This document shows positions 1 to 14,500 of a stretch of 64,000 bases of DNA, one piece after another (within the stretch, counting starts at the first letter, position 1; each line of letters starts with the position of its first letter). The stretch lies in the NCBI GenBank assembly GCA_900708905.1, contig CAADRB010000025.1:317838-381837 (forward strand). The letters are read 5' to 3'. The notes beneath the pieces are model-generated. The model did no database searches, was not told where the DNA came from, and saw only the letters and a list, made by a program, of their open reading frames with translations. Both the position numbers and the translations under genes were made by a program. Source of the stretch: Hymenolepis diminuta. Lineage: Eukaryota; Platyhelminthes; Cestoda; Cyclophyllidea; Hymenolepididae.

Positions 1-3000
1 ATTATAATTTGATTTTGCTTCCAAAGGACTTGGATAGCTACCGGGGTCGTTCTGATGAGAAGCTTGCATTCTATCTTCCCTTCTGGTGAGCAGATTTGCA
101 TTAAACTTTCATCAAACTGTTCGTGATGGTAAGAAGGTACATAATGATAACTAACTATTTAATTAAATCCGATTAGTGAGGAAATAACCTTATCCAGAAT
201 CATAGGGATCAAATAATAAAGACTGACCTTTGAAATGTTCCGATTTTACAGCTTTATGCTTCCGGAATTCAATTCCAGCTTAGGACTCATCGTCAACAAC
301 TAGTTCAACCTCGTTTTATCCCTTACCAGAAGAATTTTCACTCAACTTTTTTGCTTTGTCATAGATAAAAATAATTTTTCTTATATGTTTATTCAAAATA
401 AGATGAGTTGTTAATCGGTAAGTATGCAACTTTCAGCCTAAAGAGAATATTTATGTCCTGTCCCTCATATGACACTTAACTCTATAAGTAATATCTAATG
501 GGGATCAAGCAAAAAACCACCGAGAGGAAAAGGGAGTTCCTGAAACAAAAAACTGACGGGGAATTTAAATTATGCCATTTATTAATGCCACATAAATTAC
601 TATTCCTTCATTGAAATTAATCATTTCCAGCCAATGTTGAAACAATGGATTCATAATTAGTAATCGGCAAGAAGCATCTAAACAGGCGGAACAGAGAATT
701 AATGAAAAAATGACCAAGAGTATATTGTTTCTTGTGAATTTTGGAGTCATAAAGTCATTCACCTTTTGCTTAATGAATGACACTTTTACTGTGTCATATT
801 CCAGAGTTTCATAGGTCAATTTGACCCCAAAATGCCCGGATGAGTTTATATTCGGCGGTTAATTAAATAAAGTGGTTGATAATGCGATTCCGATCATTTT
901 TAACCTGTAATAGGCAGCTAGGTGATGCTAAAATGATTTTAACATGGTACAGCTCACTTGTCTTCATTGAGAATGGACTGTGCCTTGTCTGATTGTTCTG
1001 TATTTCATACAACACAATTTAGTCCTTGGCTTCCTGGTTCATGACTGCGCTGTGTGCAACATTTATTGACCAAGTAATTTAATTGAGTGCTTGGTTAAGA
1101 TATTTCGATTAATTTATCCCCTTAAGAAGGATTGAGCAATTTGTTGATACCACCAGATTTGAATTCAAATTAGCAGAGCACACTAAGAGTTACGCATAGA
1201 TAGATCAAATAAACTTTAAATTCTGAATTGTGATATAACACAATTTGTAGTAGAAAAAGCAATGTTTATAAAAGTGAAAGATATTACCTTTTTAGGCGAT
1301 CCATGATGACGTAAGATATTCCATAAGCACGGTCGTTTTCATATCTATTCGTTTTCAGCTGAAAGCCATGTAATAAATTTTACACTATATATCCCCTAAA
1401 CGTAGGGATGCTAAATAATCATAAAACGCATATTTAAAGTGGGTCGGCTCCATTTAAGAGCGCTCACTTTTTAATGACAATTCGAATGTCATTCCACAAA
1501 TTATTGCCAACGGCAAATTTTATTGAGGGAGAATTGACACGCATGGGAATAATGGAGGTTTGTGCAATATCAGCTTCATCATCACGGCGTTCTTTCTATT
1601 GTCGTCTGGTAGACGTGAGCCAGAAGAAACATCCGGTCAAGCGCATATTCTGACTACCGTTCTTACCAGAGGCTACGCTTTTCCCCTGGGAACTTTAATT
1701 TAAACGCCTACTAAATAGGCACAGTGGCAATAAGACACCAACAAAACATACATTTCAAGCACTGCGTTTGTGTGTAATTCGGTGGCTTTAACATATTTCG
1801 TAGCCCGTGCAATCTCGTAAGATCAAAGGTTCCGCCAAACTGGCTACATCAAAGGAATTGACAGAGTGGTGGGGGAGGGGCGGATGAGAGACGATTTCAG
1901 GCCAGAGAGGGGTCATATCTTTCTCATTTCCACCCTCCCTCTCTACCCCATTACCTAATAATAAAATTAATAGTTTTCTTCTCCTCAAATGTGTTACAAC
2001 AGGGGTGCTTAATGACCTCACCTTCTCCTTAAAAGAATTATGTGGGAGGAGATATATTGGAAAATGTAAGATATTTACTTTTCCTCGAAATAGATGGATG
2101 CTTTTCTTAAGTGCTATTAAAAGAAAAAACGATGAAATCATGTCAAGATGGTGATGTCGGTGCTACTTAAGCTATTGCCATCTAGTCGATTTTATTACTT
2201 TAATTTCCGTCAATCAAATATAAATTCGGCTAACACAAGTCGCCTTTAATAAAATCAATATTAAATGAGATAGGTGATAATAAATAAGTAATTGTCAGTC
2301 TATGTTTAGTGAAATTCATCATGAATGAACACTTAATGAGCTCTTCTGTGCTCAAAAATCATCTGCAAATCTCATTTAGCTACTCTTTTCTGTTAGAAAA
2401 TACAGACGAACCAAACCGGCATTATCAACCAGTCAGTTAGAACAACTGGCCAATAAGCACTGAATATAGCGGACATGAAATTAAAGGATGAATCCCTGTG
2501 CGTTTTTGCATCGTCTTTTAGGTCTCTCTCAAACCTAGTTATCTCAATCTCATAGTGGTGCGTGAAGAGTTTAACCCTGTTGCGGTGACCTCAAATTCCT
2601 TGTAGAGAACCATCGTGTTTCCCCAAGTGGTTCATTTTAATTAGCGGGATATGCTAATCAAGTGGACCTTGAATGAGCATTGCAAGAGTTCAGCATCTCC
2701 GATCAGTGATGTCCGGAACCATTCCATCTGTTTATGGTACCCTTTTTCTATGAAACCATATGAAGTCCCCTTTTATATACACACAGAGGGGAGGGATAGA
2801 CACACGCTTGTCACTTGCCACTGGTTCCTACGTTTCGCTCTCATCTCTTTTTCTCTTTCTCTCTCTTTTTACCCCCTTCAATCCTCGTCGCAGTTTGCTC
2901 AATAAACTTCGGGCATGCACAGTTCTCTTATGCTCTACTTTTAGAGCCGTCATTTGTTGTTAATAGGTGCCAGCTATTAGATTTTACTCCGACAGCTCAC

Positions 3001-6000
3001 ACAGTAACCCGAGGAACATTTGGATATTAAAAAGCGAATTATTGCCCTTTTGAGAAAGATAAAAAATCAGTAATATTATGACTCTTCATATTACCAACTT
3101 CAGTGAATATTTCCTTTCCGCCTTTCTTTTGATCCCTTACTTGACCATTCCTCCATTCCTCGGGATTCAGGTGCCTTCTCATGATTAAATCGTGTGAAAG
3201 CGCATTGTGCTGCTTTGATTGATGGTGGAAACAATTTTCCTACCAGAGATTGTTTCTTCAAATTCGGTTACCTCAGTTTGTTTGAAAAATCTTGATCAAG
3301 TCCAAATTCTTATTTATATAATTAAAGAGGAGATTATAAATTAAAAATTTATTTTGGTATTATAAGATGCGGTTCATTGCTTAGGGTTTTTTCATTGCAG
3401 GCTTTTCGGAAAATTTGATCGTTCACTTTCGAACATTTTGTTACCTACACCAAAATGTTGAAACCAATCCTTTCGCCTCATTTTATTCCTTCCGACAAAT
3501 TGTCGCATTTTTTCCTTTCACAATTCCACCAACCAAGGAATGAAGAATTGAAATAGTTGATTTTAATCTAAAGTAACTTGAAATTAATTTTAATTAATAT
3601 GGAGCCTATAATTCAAATTATGTATTGTTAATTATCTTTCACTTTCCACCAAACGTCAATTTAATCCGAAGTCGTATCAAAGAGGTTTGGCCTTTCAATA
3701 AAATTTTCAAAGAAGGGAAGGAGAAATAGACTTAGGGGATTTCATTCTTAAGACCTAGAATTTCTCTATTGCTTGAGTTGGTATTTTTGCCTCACTCATG
3801 AGGCTCTCCATAGCTTGAGAGAGTTAAAAACACCTCGTTTAGTAGTTCTTGAAGGTGATTGGATGTTGAGATGTTGACTTATGAAAGCGAGGATTTGCGT
3901 TCGCCTGATTTTCTTTAATTTAGCATTCCATGCCGGTTGAACTTCACTTGATGGGTAAAGGAAGCATACCTTAAAAGATTGGGAGGTGGTATTGTTCTAT
4001 CCATCTATTCTTTTATTTAACAAGCTAAGATTTGCCGTCAGCAGAAATGGGTTCAATTTAGCTGGACTCAACTTCAATATGTTTACTGTGACCTTAATAA
4101 AGGTCTCTAAAGCAGTGACTCATGTATTTCGCATAAATTATCTTACTTTTTGATTATAAAGTCTCCCTTACTTAACTCCGGAGCTGAGTAAAGACCTCAA
4201 AGGGAATTTAGAGGACTGAAATAGGTTATAATGTATTTAGTTCAGAAAAACCTCTTTATTGTTTGAAACAGGAATAATAAATAAAGTCCATTTTACAGAA
4301 CGGCAGATCTCGGAGGATAATCCAATATCTCTGACCCCATACGTCCACAAAGCTTTAAAAATAATGCTGGATGGTATATAACTACTCCTTCCAGCTCAAT
4401 AAATCTGAAATGAATGTTCCAATCCCTCTAAGATTATAACCTCATTGAATGGGATGCACATCAAAAGGGTGGATACCTTGCACTATGGAGGAAACTTTGG
4501 TTATCACACTACTTATTTGGCTTACTGGCAGAATAAATGTGTCCTTAAAATGTTGGTGAGAGATAAAGAGAAATGGCGGCGCCTTTGTTCTTTGCAAAAT
4601 TTCATTCCTCCTTTTCTTTACCGACAACACCACACCCCCCACCCTCCCCCTCCCCTCGGCAAAGTAACTTCGATACATCTTGAAATTTGACCACAAGGTC
4701 CGATTAGAAACAGAGAGGGAGAGAGGGCATGTATGCATGTATCTCTTTGCCGAGGGTGAATATTTGTTGGGTACGTGGGTCAGATGATGAAATTCGCCGC
4801 GTTTCGATAAGACACAATACCGCCTGTGATGCGGTACTCCTTTGAAGTGCCAGACCAGTCACTCGGTCCCACTCCCTCTCCTCTTTAGTTCAGTCCTAAC
4901 CCCTCCCACCCCCAAATCCAAGCTCCGGCTGTCTACACCAACTACTCGCCTTTTCTGTGTGTCTAACCCGACCGAGTATCACAGTCTGAAGCCTGCCATT
5001 CCTTAAGTTCTAAGGTTTCTGGGAGAGGGGAGAGTGGAAATTTCAGACTTTTGTCGGCAAAATTGACTCTAGAAGTGTAATGTGATGTCACCTTAATAGG
5101 GTCAAATGCAAAATTTTGCTGAGGGGCAGGTTTCATATTGAAAATTGTTTAGTCAGTTTAATGCGATTTCGAATTTTGAGAGCTAACGAATAAGACATCA
5201 GTTAAATTCGATAGAGGAATTCTCAATTCAAGCAGTTTTTCAGGTAACTGTCAAATAATAAATGAATTGGTGAAAAGATTTCCTCCTTGTCAACTTTCCT
5301 ATATTAAAAAAGTTTATTTTGTATAATTTATTACTAAAGGTCAACTAGGAAAAGAGTATAAATATTTCCAATATTTCAGCCCGGAAACTGATCCATTTTA
5401 AACAAGGATGCTAATACGATCGAGAACATTATTAGAGAAGACGATAACGAATTTAGTTAATGTTAAGTTTGAATGGATTTTAATAAACTTTAATGGTCCT
5501 TTTGTTTTTAATAATAAAGTAGACTAATTCTATGTTATGTCCATAAGTTCAAGTGTAGACAACTCCGAGCTTGCCAAATGTCGAAAAGTAGAGTATTTTC
5601 TAATTGACGCACTTTCAACTACTACTCGATATAATTGCCACTTTCGTTGAAGCTTGGTTGCAGGACCTCCAAAAGGATCCTGTGGAGCTAGGTCTTCTGC
5701 GAGAGTGCAACTCGGAGTATCAAAGAGAACTTTAAGCCTCTTATTATCAGACACCCCTAGTACTGTTTTGGAAAGGCCATACTAGAGGATCGGTTCGACG
5801 AAGACTTCTATGTGTCTCGCTTTTAATTTTACGGATAATTGTGAACATTTCAAAATGGATCGGAGTCTTCCGAGTCCCATTACTCAATTTTGTTTTGTCC
5901 TTACTTCAAGGCGATTCGATAATAGGGAGGAAATAAGGATTTTATTCTCTTAAGGATTTCATTAAAATAGTTCCAAATGTCATTTTAGAAAAGGAGCTCA

Positions 6001-8450
6001 ATAAAAAGGATTAAAAAAATTTAATAAAATAATAATAATGATAATATATTTCACGTCAAAATAAAAATTTATTTAGCAATTAAATATATGATTAATCAAT
6101 GAGATATTTTCGTTAGTGTTCTCAAATTTGTTTGTTTATCTGAGTAACATGTTATGACAATACAGAGAACGATTTGAATTAATGTGGGATTTGATTACCC
6201 AGACGGGTTCGTAGATCTTCAAAGCGAGAGCCTAGGCGACTGATGCATGAAAAGTCCAGCAAATAGTGACTTCACAAAATTGCCATGGACTGTGTCAGAG
6301 TTCTGTTGTTCTGTTGGCGCTTTTCCATTAATTTCCAATTCTTAAAAGGCTATTCGAACTAATTTAGCATTTGAATTTTTGACATTAACAACGCTCATTA
6401 TTAATTTTTTTCACTCGAGCATTTGGTGATATTAATCTTATGGCCTGTTGATTTCGTCTAACAACAAAGCTTGCACGTGTGTATAGACAGTGTGCCAAAT
6501 TAACAGGGGGTTAGCAGGAAATTGAACTGAAGAAGTCTTTGGAAAGACTTTGGAAAAAGACGGTGCCTGCTTGCTTGCGAGCCTAAAAAGTATAGATGTC
6601 GGTTAGACGGAAGTGTAATTAGTCATGTCTACAAAGGAGACATTCATGTGATCACTGGTGCTGGTTTCTGTCTGGTGGTGGTCTGTCAGACTTGTCTGCC
6701 AATTAATTTCTCAGGTCCAATTAGTTGGGGGTATACCAATTAGGGCTTTTAATAGCCCCTATTGTGTACGCAATTTCCGAAAAAAAGGACTACCAGAAGA
6801 TGATTTGTTTGAACCGGTACACCATTAGTAAATGATCATAGCTTAGGGAATATAATGAGAACAAGTAAATGACTTGGACGGAGAATGAAATATCACTATA
6901 ATGTCTTGTGAACAATTTTTTGCCCTGATTTCATTAGGTTCTCATTACAATGATCATCTAACTCAGCAACTGGAAAAATCCTAGTATTTCTAATGGCAAA
7001 ACAGGACAATTAAAGCCTATTCACTTAAAACTCTTATATTATAATTTTGATTTAAAATCTCATGAATCAGATAAGATTTGCCATTTCTAGGCGTCAGAGT
7101 TTATCGAACTGCGGAACCACTGTCAATCGCCAAGGCCTTATGACCATGTTTACATTGACACTTCTTTCAAAACCCCAAGGAGAGTTAAGTGGTCATCAGA
7201 TAACACTGTCCGCTTTTCAATTTACGAAATGGGTTGTCGCTACCTTTTAACTTTTTTAAATGTATTTGTTGAATCTTCTCTTTCCTATATGTTTCTCTCT
7301 CTCTGTCATTCCGGTTTCCACCGCACAGCTACCCGGCTCACTTCTCTCCGACTTCTGCTGGCCAAATCCTAAAGCCATTTCTTATCTCAGCTCCCTTCTG
7401 CAACACCTCAAATGTCCTCTGCTTTTCTATCTCTCGTTCTGCTTCTTCTCACTAAAGGCCATATCTACTGTTTTTCCGGCAACATATTCCTTATCCTAAA
7501 TGCTTGGCTGATGAATATTAGAAAGATATAACCTGAAAGGTTAAGAGGCTCCTTGGAATATCTTCATGACGAAAAAAAGAAAAAGCGCCGAAATTCGAAG
7601 AGCTTAATTTTTACTCAAATGTGATTGGCGAGTTATGAAGACAGAATTCCATATTGTTGGTACCCAGTCCCCAGTATCTGACTAAATGAATAAGCCTCTT
7701 TGAGTCACGTCAACATGTGTATAAATTGACTTTCCTCAAATGTTAAATATATCTGGGTTATCAATTTAAACATTTGCAATTGACATAATAAAATAAAATT
7801 CGAACTAGTTATGCCGGGTTTTCATTGGGTCTTTGTACTTATCTTCCAATTGGTTATACATTTGACATACTGGAACTGAATTTAATCCTGTTCAAGCGAG
7901 TTAGTTGCGAATATTCAAAGACCCTTCCTGCTGTTAATGGTTACTTTCGTAACAATGTGCATGTTTTTACAAATAAATCGTGAAATTTGCCCAATTTTGA
8001 TATCTAAACCGCAGCTTGAAATGAGGCACCTTCAGTTAAATTTCACACTCGCTTTCATTCACAGGTTTTTTAAGATAACCATGATTCATACTGCAATCTA
8101 ATCAGATAACGGGTTAATTAACCGGATGAGTGGGGTAATCCCGAATTTCTTCCCGCCCCCAGGCTCCAGGGTAGAAGCCTATCCTTTGAAGTCTTCACGC
8201 GGCATACCGCCTAATTGACCGGAGGACGCACATAAACTCGCTTTATATGCATATCAGGTGTCTCTCTCCCTCACCAAGATGACATGGTAACCAAATCTAG
8301 GTGCTTGTCTTTCACTCCATTTCTTTCCCACCTAGTACAGAACTTTGCATAACTCACTCGGTATGATATAAAAAAGGGTATTAGAAAGAGAGAATCATAG
8401 AATCTGATAAGAAACACGAATTTTAACATTCCCATTTATCAGCTAGACTT
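1..8450. other. Gene-free AT-rich stretch
   Basis: No ORF here resembles a known protein. Those present are short, biased in composition, often mirrored on both strands or lacking an ATG. The most protein-like is an open stretch at 5530-5784 on the minus strand, which ends in a stop and has no ATG. Pyrimidine-rich blocks occur near 2830-2890 and 4860-4960. Nothing else could be supported. Confidence 0.5.
2755..2915 (+). repeat. Pyrimidine-rich block with TATA-like and AATAAA motifs, possible LTR relic
   Basis: A TATATA-containing string near 2775 is followed by a long C/T-rich run (about 2835-2900) and an AATAAA near 2901. The same order recurs at 51680-51925 (TATAAAA, then a similar C/T run). 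The verified gypsy LTRs of this window also have an upstream A/T box, a C/T-rich middle and a terminal AATAAA. An old solo LTR of another family is possible, but no partner copy or target duplication was found. Confidence 0.2.
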
Positions 8451-8454
8451 GATC

Positions 8455-8550
8455 GATGCTGTCGACCATTCAGTCCACTGGATGGGTATCAACAGGCATC
8501 GAACTCACGACTTTTGACTTGGTATACATACACGTCGATCACACATTTTA
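8455..8550 (-). repeat. tRNA-like SINE relic
   Basis: On the minus strand a B-box-like string, GTGAGTTCGATGCC, follows a degenerate A-box/anticodon-arm-like region at typical tRNA spacing, and then a non-tRNA tail (CCATCCAGTGGACTG). This is the usual make-up of a tRNA-derived SINE. The acceptor stem does not pair well, so a working tRNA gene is unlikely. Confidence 0.3.
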
Positions 8551-11500
8551 ACTGTGAAAAATTAGAAATTGTGTAATTTCTCAAAGTTTTTACTTCATCA
8601 CAGTAACTAGGTATGTCCTTATTTTCAGCATTTCAATGTAGTCAAGATCAATATTGCTAAGGTATCATCATATATTATGTATTTAAATTGTTTACTAAAT
8701 GCTCATAACAGACATAAGGCTCTTTTAAACAATGCGAGGGAGCTAATCTTGGGATTGGGCTCTCACAAACCAATGAAATGTGAACGTATTCATAGAAGAT
8801 ATATAATGATTAAGCGCCAACGAACGAGTTTACGCCTTTAGACTATTGCGCAAAGTCTTTCCAGTTTTGTTATCCTAAGACCAATTTCGAGGGGTTTTAA
8901 GGCCAATAAGGACAATATGATCGAAACACCGCATGTCAGAATGTCATCCACAATTCTGACAACAAGTATGACGCAAGCCGATTCAAAGAACCTTTCGAGA
9001 GAGCCGCAAAAATAACACCATCTATTCATCGAAGGTGAGTATTGAAGAAGTTAAACCCTGTTACTCATGAACAAAATCTCCACTAAGCTTATCTTCAGGT
9101 CACGGGTTCGAATAGTATTATTTAAACTATCTCAATAAAGAGGTCATTCAATTAATCCGTAACATTTGAATAAAGAAGATAAAGAATTATGATTGGTAGG
9201 TGGCAATAAGAGAAATAAGAATAATAATTTTTCTCCAATCAGAACTCAGTTCTGCAAATCAATCGACATTTCGTAATTGGTCCTTTTGTTGAAATCAAAA
9301 TTAATCTCTTACAAAAATCATCACTTCGCTTTTCCCCAAAATAAGATTTCCCGTTTTGCTTTACCATATATTTGATGGATGATTAGGGAAGGCAAACGTT
9401 TAAGAAAAGGAGGAAACATATCCGAAAGAGGTCCATTTTCCGCAGAAGATAGGCCATCCAAAAAAATCTCGTTAAATGAGGAATGAAAAACATGTCAAAG
9501 GGGTAGAAAACCGATCTGCCAAGAGAGACAGGGGAAAAAAATCAAAGGGCTCTATAGAAACTCTCGGTAGCAATACCGCACCATTTCCATGACGAAATGT
9601 AAAAAAGAAGGTGATGGCGTTAAGATGTGATTCCGCAGTTTCCTATCATGTTACATTTTGACAAGGAAAATTGTGTCATGATACCTTTATCTACTACAGA
9701 GGATAAGGGTGTAGATCAAAGGGAATGGCTAATTGCATCTCCACGGATCAGAGTGAGAGAAATGGGAAGCGGCTTCTGGCACGGGATGGGCCGTCTTAGA
9801 GAGGAAATAAGTCTCTTTGCCTTGCAATGAACTTTTAAGCACCTCACGTACCGCAAAGTGGAATGGAGTGAGGAAGATCAAAGCAAAAGCGGCCTTTAAT
9901 GGGGACGGCTTCAAACACGTTGCCGTCTTACTTCACCCACACCGGATAAATGAGTTGTAAATTCTACTAATTTTGTGGTTTTATTTTAAATAAATTCTTA
10001 AAAGGCAAAATAGTGCCATTTTGATAATGGAGTAACATGTATTAGATTTCATTAATTAGCACAAATTCTTGAATAAATTCGCTTTTTACTGTGTAAAATT
10101 GAGTTTCATTTATAATGACAGTAATATATCTGCAAATTTTAGAAGACATCAAACTTTTCCTGCAGCTTTCAGAGGTTGTAGTCCTTCTGCCAGAGAATTC
10201 CTTCCTATTGTAATCGCTTGAATAATAGTTTACGTTTTATTGGTGGATTTCATTCCACTTTAACAATTGTGATTGAGCTATTAATTTGCTCCAGAATGAC
10301 GAACAAGGTGGAAATGTTTACATATATAGAAGTAATAAGACCTGGACTATTCTGTAGACTATATGCTTCTAATCTCTACCAAGCTTTTCTACAATGGCAG
10401 GATAGAGAGTGACACAGTCAAGAAGAAGGAGTTTATGAGAGTGGGAGGAGAAGGTCAAGAGCGGCGAAGTAGTCTGTAAGTAATGGTGATTGCGGTGGGG
10501 AAGTAGAGATAGAGGGGGGTGACAAGTATGTTTACGAAAGGGGCCTATGTTAAAAAAGATAACACTTCTGAAATAAACCATTGAAGGAGTTCAGGATATG
10601 GCTAATATAGAACAATGGCAGATTCTGCACAATTAAGCGTAAGACTCTCGAGCAAATTCGTCACGGTTTCACGTTTTCAGTTGGGTGGTTGGTCACTCAA
10701 GTTAGAAATCATCAGCGCTTCACAAATGAGGGAGCTCTAGGATATCTCCTCTTTACCAAATCAAGTGTTGTTATTCCATTTTGAGGTAATAGATAATGTT
10801 TGGAATAAAACACCTACTTATACTTTAAATTGCAATTAAATCATTCTGATAGACGAATTCATTCCGACAATGAGCTTGAACATGATCGTAGGTGATCTTA
10901 GCGAGATCTCCCATATCATTGAAGTAAGGAGCTATTCTTATAGGAGGAAATACTGAAGAGTTGAAGTCTATTTCTTTTCAATGAGAGCATACTTTTCTGA
11001 TTTTGATAAACTTATTAAAACCATGTAATCGTCGAAAGCTTTTTATCCTATAAGTAACTATGAAAATCCCAAATTAATCGCCCGTTCTTTCAATATTCAG
11101 ACAGCAAGACATGCTTTTTTTTCGAAATCTACAACTACGAAAAGCTTTTTTTTCCACTCCCTCTTTTTCTGCACGAAGTCGTCCCACCACGGGTTGAAAT
11201 TAATAGATGTCATTTCCAGCCTTTGATCTTGTCCAACACCTCTACCTCCGCTTTTTTCGACTTCCGAGCCTTGTTGCATGCATACTTATATACAGGGCCT
11301 ATGTAGGAAAAGTTTTCGGCTCCAAAGCGGTTAGCACTGCCTTTGATCAAAAGGCGGGAGATAGAGGATAAAAGAAAAAGAGCATACATGTGTTTTTCTG
11401 CTTTTCACTATGCAAATTGACGATTTGATAGACGTCTACAGGACCGCCTTTGCCGTGAGTTCTAGGCTGTCTCGTTTTTTTGAGTCTTATTTTTAACCAT

Positions 11501-14500
11501 TAGTGGCCTTTCATCTCACCCGTACAATCGAAATATTTCAGAGGAGATTTAGAGAACACTTTTTGAATTTAATTCATTCTTATTTTCACAAGATTTTGTT
11601 ATTTTTCTCGGAATATCCTTTTGATCAAGAAAAAGTGAATAATAATTATATTATTTCGCCTATAAACTATGGGATTATTCTCACCGAGACCTTTAATTCC
11701 TGCCCATTCGGGGGTTTCCACATGAACCTGGCTGTCTGCAACTAAATTTCTAGCCCCATACTCATCTCCTCCTTTTCTTTCAGGTTCTTTTTTATCGAGG
11801 CTGAACCTCCTAAAAGCTAGAGTTGATTGGCATGGCCCAAATCCCACCCATGCGGGACATATATATATATCTTCATAAATATAGAGACATATTATTGATC
11901 AGAAGACGTAACCATCTTTCACAGTGTTGTCTGACAAGACTACCATAGAATTGAAATTTTCTTGCCCATATTTTGTCCTTACAATGACTCATCACCACTC
12001 GGAACCGAGATGCCGATTGACCGCTGTCCTGAAACGGAGCGTTCTTCAACGCAGACTCCCACGCCGTCAGCAGTCACCTTCTTCTGATGCCCAAACGCCG
12101 CCGCTACAGCTTTTAGCAGGCGGGAATTGCCTAAACATGAGTTTTCCCAGAAGCATTTTGTAAATGCAAAAATATATTTTCTTTCTCTAACTTATTTTTA
12201 ATCAAATTTTATCGCTTACAATTTTCATGTGCTTTTCGTGAAGTAACTTAAATTTAAATGAGACACAATAAGATGGACTTTTCAACTCAAGACTCCTAGA
12301 TTAGTACCTCGTAGTTAGTCGCTACCCAAGTAGTCATTATTATTGAGTTCACCTTGATAAAGCTCACCATGAGCAAACTGTGGTTAGGATTTCAATATTA
12401 AAACAAACCGCTGGTAGTTTCATCTACTCGCTATTGGCTGCGACGAAAACCTAGGTGGTACGGTCAATGGCAGAAACAAATCAACAGCTCAACGATCACT
12501 GGATATGGCGTACACAATCTCACTAATGAATCGGGAAGTTAATTCAAGAAATCCAGACTCAGGACGTTATAAAGTGTATTATTCTCCTTAGGAGAACGTT
12601 AATAACTCTGTACTTCGATAATTCAAAGTAAGACTCTTGAGGCTTTAGCTTTATTACTAACTTCTCTTCTTGACCCCTCCCCCCCCCTCCCCCCCATATT
12701 TTCATACTTCATTAGTCTCAGCTGCTGTTCTCCTTATTCAAAATTTTTTCATACTTACAACTTTTTATTAAAATTAAGGACAATTTTTATTACTGTTACG
12801 AGCTAGTTATGGAAAAACGGAGGAACAGTTCAACAGGGGTGAAGCGGAGAGACTGAAAAGAAATTAACTATGAAGACGGGATAACAAAAGTCGTACTTTG
12901 TTTAAATTGAGGATGCGTTAAGATTGGATTGTATTCATGTCTGTGATATTTAGAGCTTGTGGAGTGGTTTATATAAGTGTTAAGTGGTTAATTATGCCAT
13001 CTCAACTCATTTTTATCCTCCAACATGTGGAACATAGTAAGACTCAATAGAATTCATTCCAATTCCAATAGGAATGGCCAGTGCCAACAAGATATCAACC
13101 GTCTTTTTCGAATGTCCGAATGCCGACTTTTGTAGAAGCGAGTTAGAATGATTCGGGCTGTCAGATTAGCATTTCACAATTTCTCATCTATTCACTGACC
13201 GACATTAACCAAGCTGTCAGCCGCAATTTTGTAAATGACAAACACAACCTTTGAATTTTGGCAGATGGGAATTGCCTGAACACCAGTTTGGCCAGAAAAT
13301 CTTTTGTATTTAATAAAAAACTTATTACTTGGGTTATTTGACCTCCATTTCAAAAGAAAAAATATATTTCTGATAGATTTCAATCGCATGTGGCGAAATT
13401 CTTACCTGATGATTATTTCCTAAGAGTCGAAACCACTCGCTGCAACTCTTAATTAAGAGGATGGCTGCCTAACCCCATCTATTACGAGAGAGGTGGGAAG
13501 TTATCAACTTCTGGATTTCCACCTAAATCCAGAGAATGTGACAAAGCGTTTTAATCTCGCTTCGTTTCGTCTTTATAGTCGAATACAAAAACGTGAGAAT
13601 GGGGTTGTATTTCTTGTAAAATCTAAAATACCTGAGCTCAAACAGGAACAAGTATTTTATGGAGGCCAATAAAAATACATGGGTTGGTCTAACAATTTGA
13701 ATCAGATTTACCTAAATGGAACATCTTCAGGATCAACTTGACCCAAATTAACACTCTGCAACCTCTGAATCCCCTAATTTCAAATCTTGCTAGATATCCC
13801 TCCTTTTATCCCCTTTGGTATACTTTACATTACCAAAAGTACACCACTTCGTCAGGAGTATTTTAAAAATACGATTTCTTATTTGACTTCATTTCACTTT
13901 TTGTGAATTAAATCATACTTTTAATGGAAATGCTAACGCGAAATTTACTACTCAAAAAGAAATGAGCCATTATTAAGACCTCAAAATTAGTATTAATACA
14001 ACATATTTTCTTCATTGGGTTGTTTCAACTGCGAGCCTATCGCTTGGACTGTTTTAACTATCATTCCAAGTGTTAGAAACGTTTTCTATTTGCTATCTTG
14101 AACGATGTCTATCTGAATGAAAAACTTGAGAGATTGGTGTTTCCAGTCACTGAATACGCGACAATATGTCTCAATATCTTGCCATGTACACAGTTCATTC
14201 CTATTCTACTAGTGCAATTAGCAGCTCTGAATAGGGGAGTGACACTATCACTCGGTCAATTTGCGTGTACGCTTTCTTCTAAAATCCGACAGATCTGAAC
14301 TAAATGAGATTAAGAAAGTACAAATGAATGGAAATCTTCGTTCTTCTTGTAAGGCAACATCCACTTGATATGAAATCTTATCTCTAATCTAACACTCTCA
14401 AAATCTCAAGAAATGAAAATTTTGGGAGTGAAAAGGCCTTAATCGATACTGGGCTATGTAGAAATCTTGGTTTCAACACCGACATTGCCAAATTCTTCTT

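Noticed and set aside
1788..2141. 117-codon minus-strand ORF
   Set aside because: No domain, hydrophobic low-complexity start, no splice partner or repeat copy.
4442..4738. Overlapping ORFs on both strands near 4.4-4.7 kb
   Set aside because: Mutual shadows around a C-rich tract; neither resembles a protein.
5530..5784. Possible coding exon on the minus strand
   Set aside because: Protein-like but without ATG, homologue or supporting exon. Kept only as a note.
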